Source: Dinoroseobacter sp.
GTDB taxonomy: Bacteria; Pseudomonadota; Alphaproteobacteria; Rhodobacterales; Rhodobacteraceae
DNA: 64,000 bases
NCBI GenBank assembly: GCA_017643385.1
Contig: JAEPNN010000011.1
Coordinates: 1-64,000 of the forward strand
Reading direction: 5' to 3'
The notes under the pieces were generated by a model. It saw only the letters and a program-made list of their open reading frames with translations, was not told the origin of the DNA and did not search any database. This document shows, piece by piece, positions 24,141-32,788 of the stretch (the first letter of the stretch is position 1; each line of letters opens with the position of its first letter). The position numbers and the translations under genes were made by a program.

Positions 24141-25271
24141 CTACCCCAACACTTCATCCAAAACAGGCTCTAGCCGTGCCAACGTTCCGGGGACGTCATA
24201 AAGCTTGTCGACCCCAAACAATCCGATCCTGAAGGTACGGAAGTCAGCGGGTTCATCACATTCCAAGGGAACACCCGCAGCGATTTGCGTTCCAAGGGCC
24301 GAGAATTTCGATCCGTTCGAGATATCAGGGTCGTCGGTATAACTGACGACAACGCCGGGTGCCCCGAAGCCATCAGCGGCGACAGAGACGACCCCCTTGT
24401 CGGCCATCATTGCCCGTACCGCATCGCCCAGCGCCCACTGGGCATCTTTGAGACGGGTGAAGCCATACTCTTTGGTCTCAAACATGGTATCGCGAAACAC
24501 CCGCAGGGCATCCGTGGGCATGGTGGCGTGATAGGCGTGCTTGCCAGCCTCGTAAGTCGCCATGATTGCCCGCCATTTCTTAAGATCGATTGCAAAACTC
24601 GATGACGTGGTTTCGGCAAGTCTGGCTTCAGCGCGCTCGGACATCATGACGAGGCCCGCACAGGGCTGCGCACTCCAGCCTTTTTGAGGCGCGGAAATCA
24701 GAACATCGACCCCAGTGGCGCGCATGTCGACCCAAACGCAGCCAGAGGCGATGCAATCGAGCACCATAAGGGCGCCAACCTGATGGGCCGCATCTGCCAT
24801 GGCGGTGATATAGTCGTCTGGCAGGATCACCCCTGCAGAGGTTTCCACATGCGGGGCAAATACGATCTCGGGGCGTTCTTCAAGAATGCGCGCGGTGACT
24901 TCTTCGATAGGTGCTGGCGCAAAAGGCGCGCGGGTATCATTGCCGGTTTGGCGCGCTTTCAGCACGACCGCGTCAGACGGAAGACCGCCGGTTTCGAAAA
25001 TCTGGCTCCAGCGGTAGGAAAACCACCCATTGCGGACAACAAGCGCTTTGCGGCCTTCGGCAAATTGACGGGCCACCGCTTCCATGCCGTACGTACCGCC
25101 GCCTGGGATCAGCGCCACGGCATCTGCATTGTAAACCTCGCGCAGCATCGAAGAGATATCGCGCATCACTTCGCCAAATGCTGCTGACATTGAATTCAGG
25201 GATCTGTCCGTGAAGACGACCGAAAACTCGGCAAGGCCATCCGGATCGACTGTGTTCAGCAATGCTGTCAT
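24141..25271 (-). CDS. Class V aminotransferase (alanine-glyoxylate/serine-pyruvate type)
   Basis: 376 residues with a strong GGAGGAAAC ribosome site. PLP-fold features include IPGGGTYGMEAVARQF, VLDCIASGCVWVDM with the PLP-contacting Asp, and SAPQKGW with the Schiff-base Lys. It belongs to the small alanine-glyoxylate or serine-glyoxylate aminotransferase branch; some members act as 2-aminoethylphosphonate or aspartate-type transaminases, so the substrate pair is not fixed. It diverges from trkH and converges on the RHH gene. Confidence 0.88.
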   Translation of the reverse strand: MTALLNTVDPDGLAEFSVVFTDRSLNSMSAAFGEVMRDISSMLREVYNADAVALIPGGGTYGMEAVARQFAEGRKALVVRNGWFSYRWSQIFETGGLPSDAVVLKARQTGNDTRAPFAPAPIEEVTARILEERPEIVFAPHVETSAGVILPDDYITAMADAAHQVGALMVLDCIASGCVWVDMRATGVDVLISAPQKGWSAQPCAGLVMMSERAEARLAETTSSSFAIDLKKWRAIMATYEAGKHAYHATMPTDALRVFRDTMFETKEYGFTRLKDAQWALGDAVRAMMADKGVVSVAADGFGAPGVVVSYTDDPDISNGSKFSALGTQIAAGVPLECDEPADFRTFRIGLFGVDKLYDVPGTLARLEPVLDEVLG

Positions 25272-25442
25272 GGTGGTTTCCTCCGCTCTCGGGGATTATG
25301 GCTAACGACCTGGGTCGTTCGACGCAAAATGTTTTTCACCCATTTTTCGCAAGAAACGTGCGGCTGCACGGGTCACATGTTTCCGATGGGAACGCGCGCG
25401 GGGCCATTGACAGCCCAGCCACACAGCGCCAAGCCTTGCCAC

Positions 25443-26891
25443 ATGTATGACGTGCGCCCAGTAGGTTATGTCACAGGACTGCTTTTGACGGCTTTGGGCG
25501 CGTCTATGCTTGTGCCTTTTGTGACGGACCTTGTTCTCGACACAGGCAATGCCTGGGCGTTCTTTGAAAGCGCTGTGGTCACTGCATTGGTCGGTATATT
25601 GACGTCGATTGCATGTTCCAACGGGGTCAAGCAGCGGCTGTCCATCCAACAGACCTTCCTGATGGCCGTCGGGGTCTGGCTGTTGTTGCCGGCGTTTGGC
25701 GCCTTGCCGTTCTGGATGGGTGCGGTTCAGGCGCCTTACGTGGATGCGATGTTTGAAGCCATGTCAGGGCTGACAACGACGGGGGCGACGGTGTTTGTGG
25801 GGTTGGATGAGATGCCGGCCGGGCTATTGGTGTGGCGATCTATGCTGCAATGGTTTGGCGGTGTCGGAATTATCGTTGTGGCCATGGTGTTCCTGCCCGA
25901 GTTGCGGGTTGGCGGGATGCAGATCTTCCGCTCGGAAGGCTTTGACACGATGGGGAAGATCCTGCCGCGGGCGGCTGAAATCGCGCGACAAATCTCGATC
26001 ATCTATCTGGGCCTGACGATCGCCTGCATCATCGGATACATGCTGGTCGGGCTAAGCTCTTTTGATGCGCTGAACCACGCGTTTACGACAGTTTCCACCG
26101 GCGGGTTCTCGACCCGTGATGCAAGCTTTGGGGCCTTTCAGGGCGCGCCTGAATACGTATCGGTTGTCTTCATCATTCTCGCGAGCCTTCCCTTCGTGCG
26201 GTACGTGCAAATTCTAGCGGGCAGCGCTGAACCGTTATGGCGCGACGCCCAGGTGCGCGCCTTTGTCGGGACGGTTGCTTTTGTCACCCTGGCGATATCC
26301 CTGCTGCGCGTTGGCCTTCTGGATGAGCCTACGGAACCTGCCTTTCGCGAGGCGCTCTTCAACGTCACGTCCATCCTGTCTGGAACGGGCTATGCCAGCA
26401 CGGACTATCAGCTTTGGGGATCGCTCGCGGTGGTGGTGTTCTTCTTCCTGGGCCTTGTCGGTGGCTGTGCGGGATCAACCTGCTGTTCGATCAAAATCTT
26501 CCGCTATCAGATTCTGTTTTCAGCCATTGTTGCGCAGGTGCGCCGCATCCACTCGCCCAATGGCTTATTCGCCGTGCGCTACGAGGGACGGACGGTGAGC
26601 GAGGACGTCCTGAATTCGGTCATGGCATTCTTCGTGATGTTTACTGTCTCTGTCGGGATCGTCTCGGTCTCGCTGGCCTTGACCGGGCTGGATGTCGTGA
26701 CCTCGCTGTCGGGGTCCGCTGCGGCGCTGGCCAATATCGGACCGGGGCTTGGCGACATCATCGGGCCTGCGGGCACCTATGAAAGTCTGAATGATACAGC
26801 CAAATGGATCTTGACCGCCGCGATGCTGATCGGGCGGTTGGAATTGATGGCGGTGTTTGTGCTCTTTACGCGGCGCTTCTGGGTGAACTAA
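25443..26891 (+). CDS. TrkH family potassium uptake protein
   Basis: The start is set at ATG 25443 (MYDVRPVGYVTGLLL); upstream codons give a non-homologous extension. The 482-residue protein has about ten to twelve membrane helices and the four pore-loop repeats typical of Trk/Ktr channels, including MSGLTTTGATVF, FTTVSTGGFSTRD, LSGTGYASTDYQLWG and LANIGPGLGD. With cytoplasmic TrkA it forms the K+ channel; trkA is not adjacent. Confidence 0.95.
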   Translation: MYDVRPVGYVTGLLLTALGASMLVPFVTDLVLDTGNAWAFFESAVVTALVGILTSIACSNGVKQRLSIQQTFLMAVGVWLLLPAFGALPFWMGAVQAPYVDAMFEAMSGLTTTGATVFVGLDEMPAGLLVWRSMLQWFGGVGIIVVAMVFLPELRVGGMQIFRSEGFDTMGKILPRAAEIARQISIIYLGLTIACIIGYMLVGLSSFDALNHAFTTVSTGGFSTRDASFGAFQGAPEYVSVVFIILASLPFVRYVQILAGSAEPLWRDAQVRAFVGTVAFVTLAISLLRVGLLDEPTEPAFREALFNVTSILSGTGYASTDYQLWGSLAVVVFFFLGLVGGCAGSTCCSIKIFRYQILFSAIVAQVRRIHSPNGLFAVRYEGRTVSEDVLNSVMAFFVMFTVSVGIVSVSLALTGLDVVTSLSGSAAALANIGPGLGDIIGPAGTYESLNDTAKWILTAAMLIGRLELMAVFVLFTRRFWVN

Positions 26892-26925
26892 TCGCCCGTT
26901 ACTGCCGCTCATCAGCGGTCGCGGA

Positions 26926-28686
26926 TTATTCCCAGCAACTCACAAGAACAGTCATATCGGCGGCCAGAAGAGCCAGATCTTCCGGTGCCACCAGGCCATC
27001 TGCCATGGCCTTGCGGGGGCTCACCCCGGCCTCACGAAGCAGAAACTCGATGGCTTCCGCGTCAGCAGCGAAGTTCACGCCATCCGGAAGCAACCTGGAT
27101 CCATCACTCTGACTTGGCAGGAGCATGCCAAGAACAGTCCCGGACGCATCAAGGACAGGACCACCTGAATCGCCCGGCAGAACCGAGACCGCAAGACGTG
27201 TCAGTTCTTCCTCGCCATTTAGCCCCCTGAGATCTTCAAGCGTGCCGAAGCTGAGCGTGGGTGCGCCGAGAGCGCCCTCGAAGGAAAAGCCTGCAACCGC
27301 AATTTGCCCGCGCAGACGCGGCACGCCATCGAGGAAGGCCGCGTAGTTGATCGGCGCCTGAGCGCTGGTAGGCCGCAGCACTGCAAGGCCCAGCGCATCG
27401 TCCTGAGCGACAACATTGGCCTCGATCGTTGTCGAGCCCCCAAGCGTGATGCGCTTGCATTGCGAAACGGCCTCACCCGTGGTCAGGATCGACCCGTTTG
27501 GATCTACAAAAAAGCCCGAACGGGAAAGGATAGGCTGACGAATTTCAAGGCCCGCCATCAGGTCGATGCGTTCATCTTCTGGCGCCTGACCCAGCGTTTC
27601 GTCGAGGGCTGTGCTGCCAACTGGGGTGAAGCTGTCACGCATGAAACGCGCGATCTTGTTCATCAGGTCTGCCTCTTCGGGCTTCCATGTGATGGTAAAC
27701 CCTTTGATCAGGCCGTCATTGAGACGGGCATAGGTGTAGCTGTGCAGATCATCATTTTGACCTGTCAGCGTGAAATCGTTGTTGCGCTTCTCGCGCGCAC
27801 CCTCGAGCGGTACGATCTCAAGCGTTTGCATGATGTCATAGAGGCCATGCAGCGTGGCACGCGTTCCCTCCTGGCTGATCAGCAGAACGCGAACGCCTGA
27901 ATTGTCTGTGTTGTCGTAATGGACAAAGGGCGGCTCAAAGCGCGAGAAGGCCACACGTGCCATAGGCAGTTGCATCTCGATGCCCGCAGCATCGTCACGC
28001 ACAACCTGAAGCCCGACGCTGTCGAGTTCTTCCTGATAGCTGTCAAGCAACTCGGCGCGCTGGCGGGTGGTCAGGATACCCGTAGGTTCATACCCCTGCG
28101 ACGCTTGCCAGTCGCCCATCGCACGGCGGGTTCCGGATCCGAAGGCACCGTCAATCCCAGAATTGTAAAACCCAAACCACTGCATTGCGATCTGAAGCGC
28201 TTCGCGGGCGGGGCGATCAAGCGCGCGCTCGCTTCGGCGTGCTTCTGCGGGGGTTTCATCAGGCAATTCGGTTTCAACAGGCACAATGACAAGCTGCTCG
28301 ACTTCAGGCTCTGGCTCGGGGTCGGCTTGACCCGGGGCGACCGGAGTTGCCGCAAGCGTGTTTGCACCAATGGGCCAAAACTGACCGATATAGTCACGGC
28401 CGTCGGCAAGATAGGAATCCCGCGGGATTAGTCCGGTCCGCAAAAGGCGGCGCAGCTCCTCAGAGGCGACCTCTTCGGTGAAAGGGCCGAGTGCGATCGC
28501 GTACCAACCAGATCGCAGGCGTACCCCGTTCACATTTTCAATCACGGCAGCGTAGCGCCTTATGGAGACTTCGGTTTCACCCAAGGTCGGATTTGCTTCC
28601 ACTTGAACCCAAACGCGTTCCTGAGCATCTGCAGCAGCGGATAAGAATAGAAAAAGACCAACCAAAAGCGAAAGAAAACGTATCAT
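26926..28686 (-). CDS. Envelope protein: SPOR-like, PG-binding and degenerate trypsin-like domains
   Basis: The start is set at ATG 28686, which begins a signal peptide (cleavage near ADA-QE, residue 21-22); 586 residues. Residues about 24-100 are a SPOR-like module, 163-215 a PG_binding_1 domain, 235-365 an uncharacterised part, and 390-555 a trypsin/HtrA-like fold. GDSGGP keeps the Ser (507), but where HtrA has the catalytic His the sequence reads LTTGEAV (Glu405), and where it has the Asp it reads ALGLAVL (Gly433). It is therefore probably a peptidoglycan-bound pseudoprotease. It converges on trkH and diverges from glyQ. Confidence 0.85.
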   Translation of the reverse strand: MIRFLSLLVGLFLFLSAAADAQERVWVQVEANPTLGETEVSIRRYAAVIENVNGVRLRSGWYAIALGPFTEEVASEELRRLLRTGLIPRDSYLADGRDYIGQFWPIGANTLAATPVAPGQADPEPEPEVEQLVIVPVETELPDETPAEARRSERALDRPAREALQIAMQWFGFYNSGIDGAFGSGTRRAMGDWQASQGYEPTGILTTRQRAELLDSYQEELDSVGLQVVRDDAAGIEMQLPMARVAFSRFEPPFVHYDNTDNSGVRVLLISQEGTRATLHGLYDIMQTLEIVPLEGAREKRNNDFTLTGQNDDLHSYTYARLNDGLIKGFTITWKPEEADLMNKIARFMRDSFTPVGSTALDETLGQAPEDERIDLMAGLEIRQPILSRSGFFVDPNGSILTTGEAVSQCKRITLGGSTTIEANVVAQDDALGLAVLRPTSAQAPINYAAFLDGVPRLRGQIAVAGFSFEGALGAPTLSFGTLEDLRGLNGEEELTRLAVSVLPGDSGGPVLDASGTVLGMLLPSQSDGSRLLPDGVNFAADAEAIEFLLREAGVSPRKAMADGLVAPEDLALLAADMTVLVSCWE

Positions 28687-28843
28687 GAGTGCCTGCGATT
28701 CTGCATTATGTGCCAATTGCAGCAGACCCTAGCATCTTGTTGGCTGATTGCACCTAAATATAGGGGATCGCTTGATTGACCGCCCTGCCCCTGTTGCCTA
28801 TGGAGAACGCGCTTTTCTTCCGCGCTGTCATAAGGGGTCGTTG

Positions 28844-29770
28844 ATGGACACGCCGCGCTCGTTCCAAGAGATCATTTTGCGATTGCAAACCTACTGGGCT
28901 GGCAAAGGCTGCGCTGTTTTGCAGCCCTATGACATGGAAGTGGGTGCAGGCACATTTCACCCGGCGACCACCTTGCGTGCGCTTGGCACGCAGCCCTGGG
29001 CCGCGGCGTATGTGCAGCCCTCGCGCAGACCGACAGATGGCCGGTATGGTGAAAACCCGAACCGACTGCAGCATTACTACCAGTTTCAGGTGCTGATTAA
29101 GCCGAGCCCGCCCGATTTGCAGGAACTCTATCTGGGATCGCTCGAAGCAATCGGGATCGACATGGCCATGCACGATATCCGCTTCGTTGAAGACGACTGG
29201 GAGAGCCCCACACTTGGCGCCTGGGGTCTGGGCTGGGAGGTTTGGTGCGACGGTATGGAAGTCAGCCAGTTCACCTATTTCCAGCAGGTCGGCGGTCATG
29301 ACTGCCACCCTGTCTCAGGTGAGCTGACCTACGGGTTAGAGCGTCTGGCGATGTATGTTCTGGGCATCGACCATGTCATGGACATGCCATTTAATGATCC
29401 GCAGGCGCCGATTGCGCTGAACTATGGGGATGTCTTTCGCCAGACTGAAGAAGAATACGCGCGCTGGAACTTCGATGTGGCCAATACCGACGTGTTGCTG
29501 AAGCACTTTGAAGAGGCCGAAGCCGAATGCCATGCGATCCTTGCCCAAGAGGCAGAAGACCCCAAAACGGGCAAGCGGATCGTCATGGCGCACCCGGCCT
29601 ATGATCAATGTATCAAGGCGAGCCACATCTTTAACCTGCTGGATGCCCGCGGTGTGATCTCGGTGACCGAGAGACAAGCCTATATTGGGCGGGTCCGGAC
29701 CTTGGCCAAAGCCTGTGCAGATGCGTTTGTGCAGACCAGAGCCGGGGGGTGGGACGAGAACGCGGCATGA
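28844..29770 (+). CDS. glyQ: Glycyl-tRNA synthetase alpha subunit
   Basis: The start is ATG 28844 ([15 protein letters not shown]) after AAGGGG; the upstream in-frame TTG is not needed. The 308-residue protein contains the class II motifs YMEVGAG-like [41 protein letters not shown] and [11 protein letters not shown] typical of bacterial alpha2beta2 GlyRS. It forms glycyl-adenylate and charges tRNA-Gly with GlyS. DUF6446-type and glyS genes follow. Confidence 0.98.
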   Translation: MDTPRSFQEIILRLQTYWAGKGCAVLQPYDMEVGAGTFHPATTLRALGTQPWAAAYVQPSRRPTDGRYGENPNRLQHYYQFQVLIKPSPPDLQELYLGSLEAIGIDMAMHDIRFVEDDWESPTLGAWGLGWEVWCDGMEVSQFTYFQQVGGHDCHPVSGELTYGLERLAMYVLGIDHVMDMPFNDPQAPIALNYGDVFRQTEEEYARWNFDVANTDVLLKHFEEAEAECHAILAQEAEDPKTGKRIVMAHPAYDQCIKASHIFNLLDARGVISVTERQAYIGRVRTLAKACADAFVQTRAGGWDENAA

Positions 29771-29843
29771 TGGTAACGACCTCAAATTCCACCGTGCCGG
29801 TGTCTGATCGCCGGCGCGTGTCAGCTCTGGCGGAGGTTTCGCC

Positions 29844-30359
29844 ATGAACTGGGGCAAGATCACCGTTGCTCTTCTTGTCGGCGCGGCTGTCGCGGCAGGT
29901 TTTGGTATCTGGTACACCCAGACCTACGCCTATCATGTGCCGGCCCCCGAACAGAATGAGATTACGCTGACGACGCTTGAAGCAGAGACCGCGGTGTTAG
30001 AGGTGACAGATTTCACGGCAATCCAGTCTGAAAGTTCCCCGCTTGGGTTCCGGGCGTGCTTCAAGCTGCCAGAGCCGCCACTTGGCTTTACCGAGATCTA
30101 CGATCGTCCGGACGAAACCGGCCCCACGATCGCGCCCGGCTGGTTTGATTGCTTCGATGCGCGTCAGATCGGCGAGGATCTGCTGTCGCGTGATGCGATC
30201 GCCCTGATGGGAACGAAGAATATTGCCTATGGGATCGACCGGATCATCGCGCTTTACCCCGATGGAACCGGCTTCGCCTGGCACCAGTTGAACAATTGCG
30301 GACGCAAGTCCTATGACGGCTCGCCGGTCGGCGAAGCCTGCCCGCCCCGAGATGAGTAA
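29844..30359 (+). CDS. DUF6446-type single-TM protein between glyQ and glyS
   Basis: 171 residues preceded by a GGAGG ribosome site. One N-terminal membrane helix (about 5-23) is followed by a periplasmic domain with paired cysteines (FRACFKLPEPPLGF, GWFDCFDARQIGEDL, NNCGRKSYDG, EACPPRDE). It resembles the family found between glyQ and glyS in many Rhodobacteraceae. The function is unknown; the location suggests co-transcription rather than a role in aminoacylation, as the bulk of the protein should be outside the cytoplasm. Confidence 0.8.
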   Translation: MNWGKITVALLVGAAVAAGFGIWYTQTYAYHVPAPEQNEITLTTLEAETAVLEVTDFTAIQSESSPLGFRACFKLPEPPLGFTEIYDRPDETGPTIAPGWFDCFDARQIGEDLLSRDAIALMGTKNIAYGIDRIIALYPDGTGFAWHQLNNCGRKSYDGSPVGEACPPRDE

Positions 30360-30368
30360 GGACCGACC

Positions 30369-32690
30369 ATGCCCGATCTTCTGATCGAACTTTTTTCCGA
30401 GGAAATCCCGGCCCGCATGCAGGCGAAAGCTGCAAGCGACCTGCAAAAGCTGGTCACGAACGGACTGGTCGACGCGGGTTTGACCTATGGCGGAGCGCGC
30501 GCGTTTTCGACACCGCGGCGCCTGACACTGGCGATCTCGGACCTGTTGGCCGAAAGTCCTGCCACGCGTGAAGAACGCAAGGGGCCGAAAGCCGATGCGC
30601 CGGAAAAAGCGGTCGAAGGATTTCTGCGCTCAACCGGGTTGACGCGGGACGCGCTGGAGACGCGTGAGACGCCGAAAGGCGATGTGCTGTTTGCAGTGAT
30701 CGACAAACCCGGGCGACCGGCGGCAGAGATCATTGCCGACGTGCTGGAAAGTGCTGTGCGAAACTTCCCCTGGCCCAAATCGATGCGTTGGGGATCGGGC
30801 AGCCTGCGCTGGGTGCGTCCGTTGCATTCGATCCTGTGCCTGATGAGCGACGAGGCCGGTGCGCAGGTGGTGCCCGTTGAAATCGACGGGATTTCGTCAG
30901 GTGATGTCACATATGGGCACCGTTTCCTGTCGCAAGGTGCAATTTCGGTAACGTCCTTTGAGGATTACGAGGCGAAGTTAAAGCGCGCCAAGGTGGTTCT
31001 GAACGCTGAGGAGCGCGCCGAGGCGATCTGGTCGGATGCCACCAACCAGGCCTTTGCCCTTGGGCTCGAGCTTGTGGAAGACAAAGGGTTGCTGGCCGAA
31101 GTGGCAGGGCTTGTTGAATGGCCTGTGGTGCTGATGGGCGAGATTGGCGAGGACTTCCTCGGCTTGCCGCCCGAGGTTTTGCAGACCTCAATGAAAGAGC
31201 ACCAGAAATTCTTTTCGGTAAAGGACAAGACCGGACAAATCGTGCGCTTTGTCACCGTAGCCAATACCGAGACGTCCGATAATGGGGCGACCATTTTGGC
31301 AGGCAACCAAAAGGTGCTGGCAGCGCGTTTGGCAGATGCAAAATTCTTCTGGGAAAATGACATCCGCGTGGCGGAAGCTGGCGCAGGTCCATGGCTGGAA
31401 AGCCTGGGCAATGTCACCTTCCACAACAAGCTGGGCAGCCAGGCCGAACGCATTGACCGGATTGCTACCTTGGCGCGGGAATTGGCACCGATTGTTAGGG
31501 CAGACGCCGCGCTTTCAGAAGATGCAGCGCGTTTTGTGAAAGCCGATCTGTCCTCGGAAATGGTGTACGAATTTCCCGAGCTGCAAGGGCTGATGGGCAA
31601 GTATTATGCAGGGCCTGCGGGACATCCCAACGAAGTCGCTGAGGCGTGCGTCGAGCATTATCAACCGCTCGGTCCGTCTGACGATGTGCCAACCGCGCCG
31701 GTATCCGTGGCCGTGGCGCTAGCCGACAAGTTGGATTTGCTGACCGGGTTCTGGGCGATTGACGAGAAACCCACCGGGTCGAAAGACCCGTTCGCGCTGC
31801 GGCGGACCGCGTTGGGTGTGATCCGCCTTGTTCTGGAAAACGAAGTGCGCATTGCGCTGGACGATCAGCTCGATGCGGGCGTTTTCCAGCATTGGCAGCA
31901 AAGCGATCGAAAAGAACGCGAAAACCGCAGATCAGATCGGTTTGAGGCCGCCAGAACGCTGGGCGTGCCGGTGGATGCGCTTGACGAGAAGGTGCGCGAG
32001 TTCCGCGAGAAGCCCGCGCAGGATCGATCTTTGCAAGTCACCTCGCGGTTCAATGATCTGCTGAGCTGGGTTGGCGAGGGCGTGGGCGAAGCGCTCTCCA
32101 GTGTGGGCTCGAGCGTGTCGGACGCGCTGTCAAAGATCGGCGTGGCCCGGTTTGATGACGAGGTGGATGATCTATTGTCCTTCATCCATGACCGCTTGAA
32201 GGTTTTCCTGCGCGATCGCGGCATTCGACATGACGTGATTGACGCCTGTCTCGCGATGCCGGGCAATGATGACCTGACCTTGCTGGTGAAGCGGGCGGAA
32301 GCGCTGTCAGAGGTCTTGAAGACCGAAGATGGCGAGAACCTGATCCAAGGCTACAAACGTGCGGCTAATATTCTGGGTCAGGCCGAAGAGGCCGATGGCG
32401 TGGAATATTCCTACGGCGCAGACGTGAAGTTCGCAGAAGATCCGGCGGAAAAGGCGCTTTTTGCAGCACTCGACAAAGCGGAAGCTGAAATTGCACCTGC
32501 TTTGCAGGATGAAGATTTCGCGGCGGCCATGGGTGCAATGGCGGATCTGCGTGGCCCGATTGATGCATTTTTCGAGGCCGTACAGGTCAACGCCGACAGT
32601 CAGGTTCTGCGTCGCAATCGCCTGAACCTTCTGAGCCGGATCAGAAATACAATTGGTCAGGTTGCGGACCTCACAAAAGTCGAAGGGTAA
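30369..32690 (+). CDS. glyS: Glycyl-tRNA synthetase beta subunit, with long internal insertion
   Basis: 773 residues, against about 690 in E. coli. N-terminal MPDLLIELFSEEIPARMQ, KSMRWGSGSLRWVRPLHSI and LKEHQKFF-like SMKEHQKFFSV are GlyS hallmarks, and the C terminus carries the HD-like and anticodon-binding parts (NLIQGYKRAANIL, then RRNRLNLLSRI). Residues about 500-595 form an additional charged and Ser/Val-rich stretch (with SWVGEGVGEALSSVGSSV) not expected in the family. The subunit binds and positions tRNA-Gly for GlyQ. The start is 9 bases after the DUF6446-type stop. Confidence 0.97.
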   Translation: MPDLLIELFSEEIPARMQAKAASDLQKLVTNGLVDAGLTYGGARAFSTPRRLTLAISDLLAESPATREERKGPKADAPEKAVEGFLRSTGLTRDALETRETPKGDVLFAVIDKPGRPAAEIIADVLESAVRNFPWPKSMRWGSGSLRWVRPLHSILCLMSDEAGAQVVPVEIDGISSGDVTYGHRFLSQGAISVTSFEDYEAKLKRAKVVLNAEERAEAIWSDATNQAFALGLELVEDKGLLAEVAGLVEWPVVLMGEIGEDFLGLPPEVLQTSMKEHQKFFSVKDKTGQIVRFVTVANTETSDNGATILAGNQKVLAARLADAKFFWENDIRVAEAGAGPWLESLGNVTFHNKLGSQAERIDRIATLARELAPIVRADAALSEDAARFVKADLSSEMVYEFPELQGLMGKYYAGPAGHPNEVAEACVEHYQPLGPSDDVPTAPVSVAVALADKLDLLTGFWAIDEKPTGSKDPFALRRTALGVIRLVLENEVRIALDDQLDAGVFQHWQQSDRKERENRRSDRFEAARTLGVPVDALDEKVREFREKPAQDRSLQVTSRFNDLLSWVGEGVGEALSSVGSSVSDALSKIGVARFDDEVDDLLSFIHDRLKVFLRDRGIRHDVIDACLAMPGNDDLTLLVKRAEALSEVLKTEDGENLIQGYKRAANILGQAEEADGVEYSYGADVKFAEDPAEKALFAALDKAEAEIAPALQDEDFAAAMGAMADLRGPIDAFFEAVQVNADSQVLRRNRLNLLSRIRNTIGQVADLTKVEG

Positions 32691-32788
32691 AGACAGGACC
32701 ACCCAAGCAAGGCACTCCCAACCAAACTCACCATTGCGCTGAATGGTTGCATGCCTATGCTGCACCTCACCGAAGGGAGTGTGCCGCG

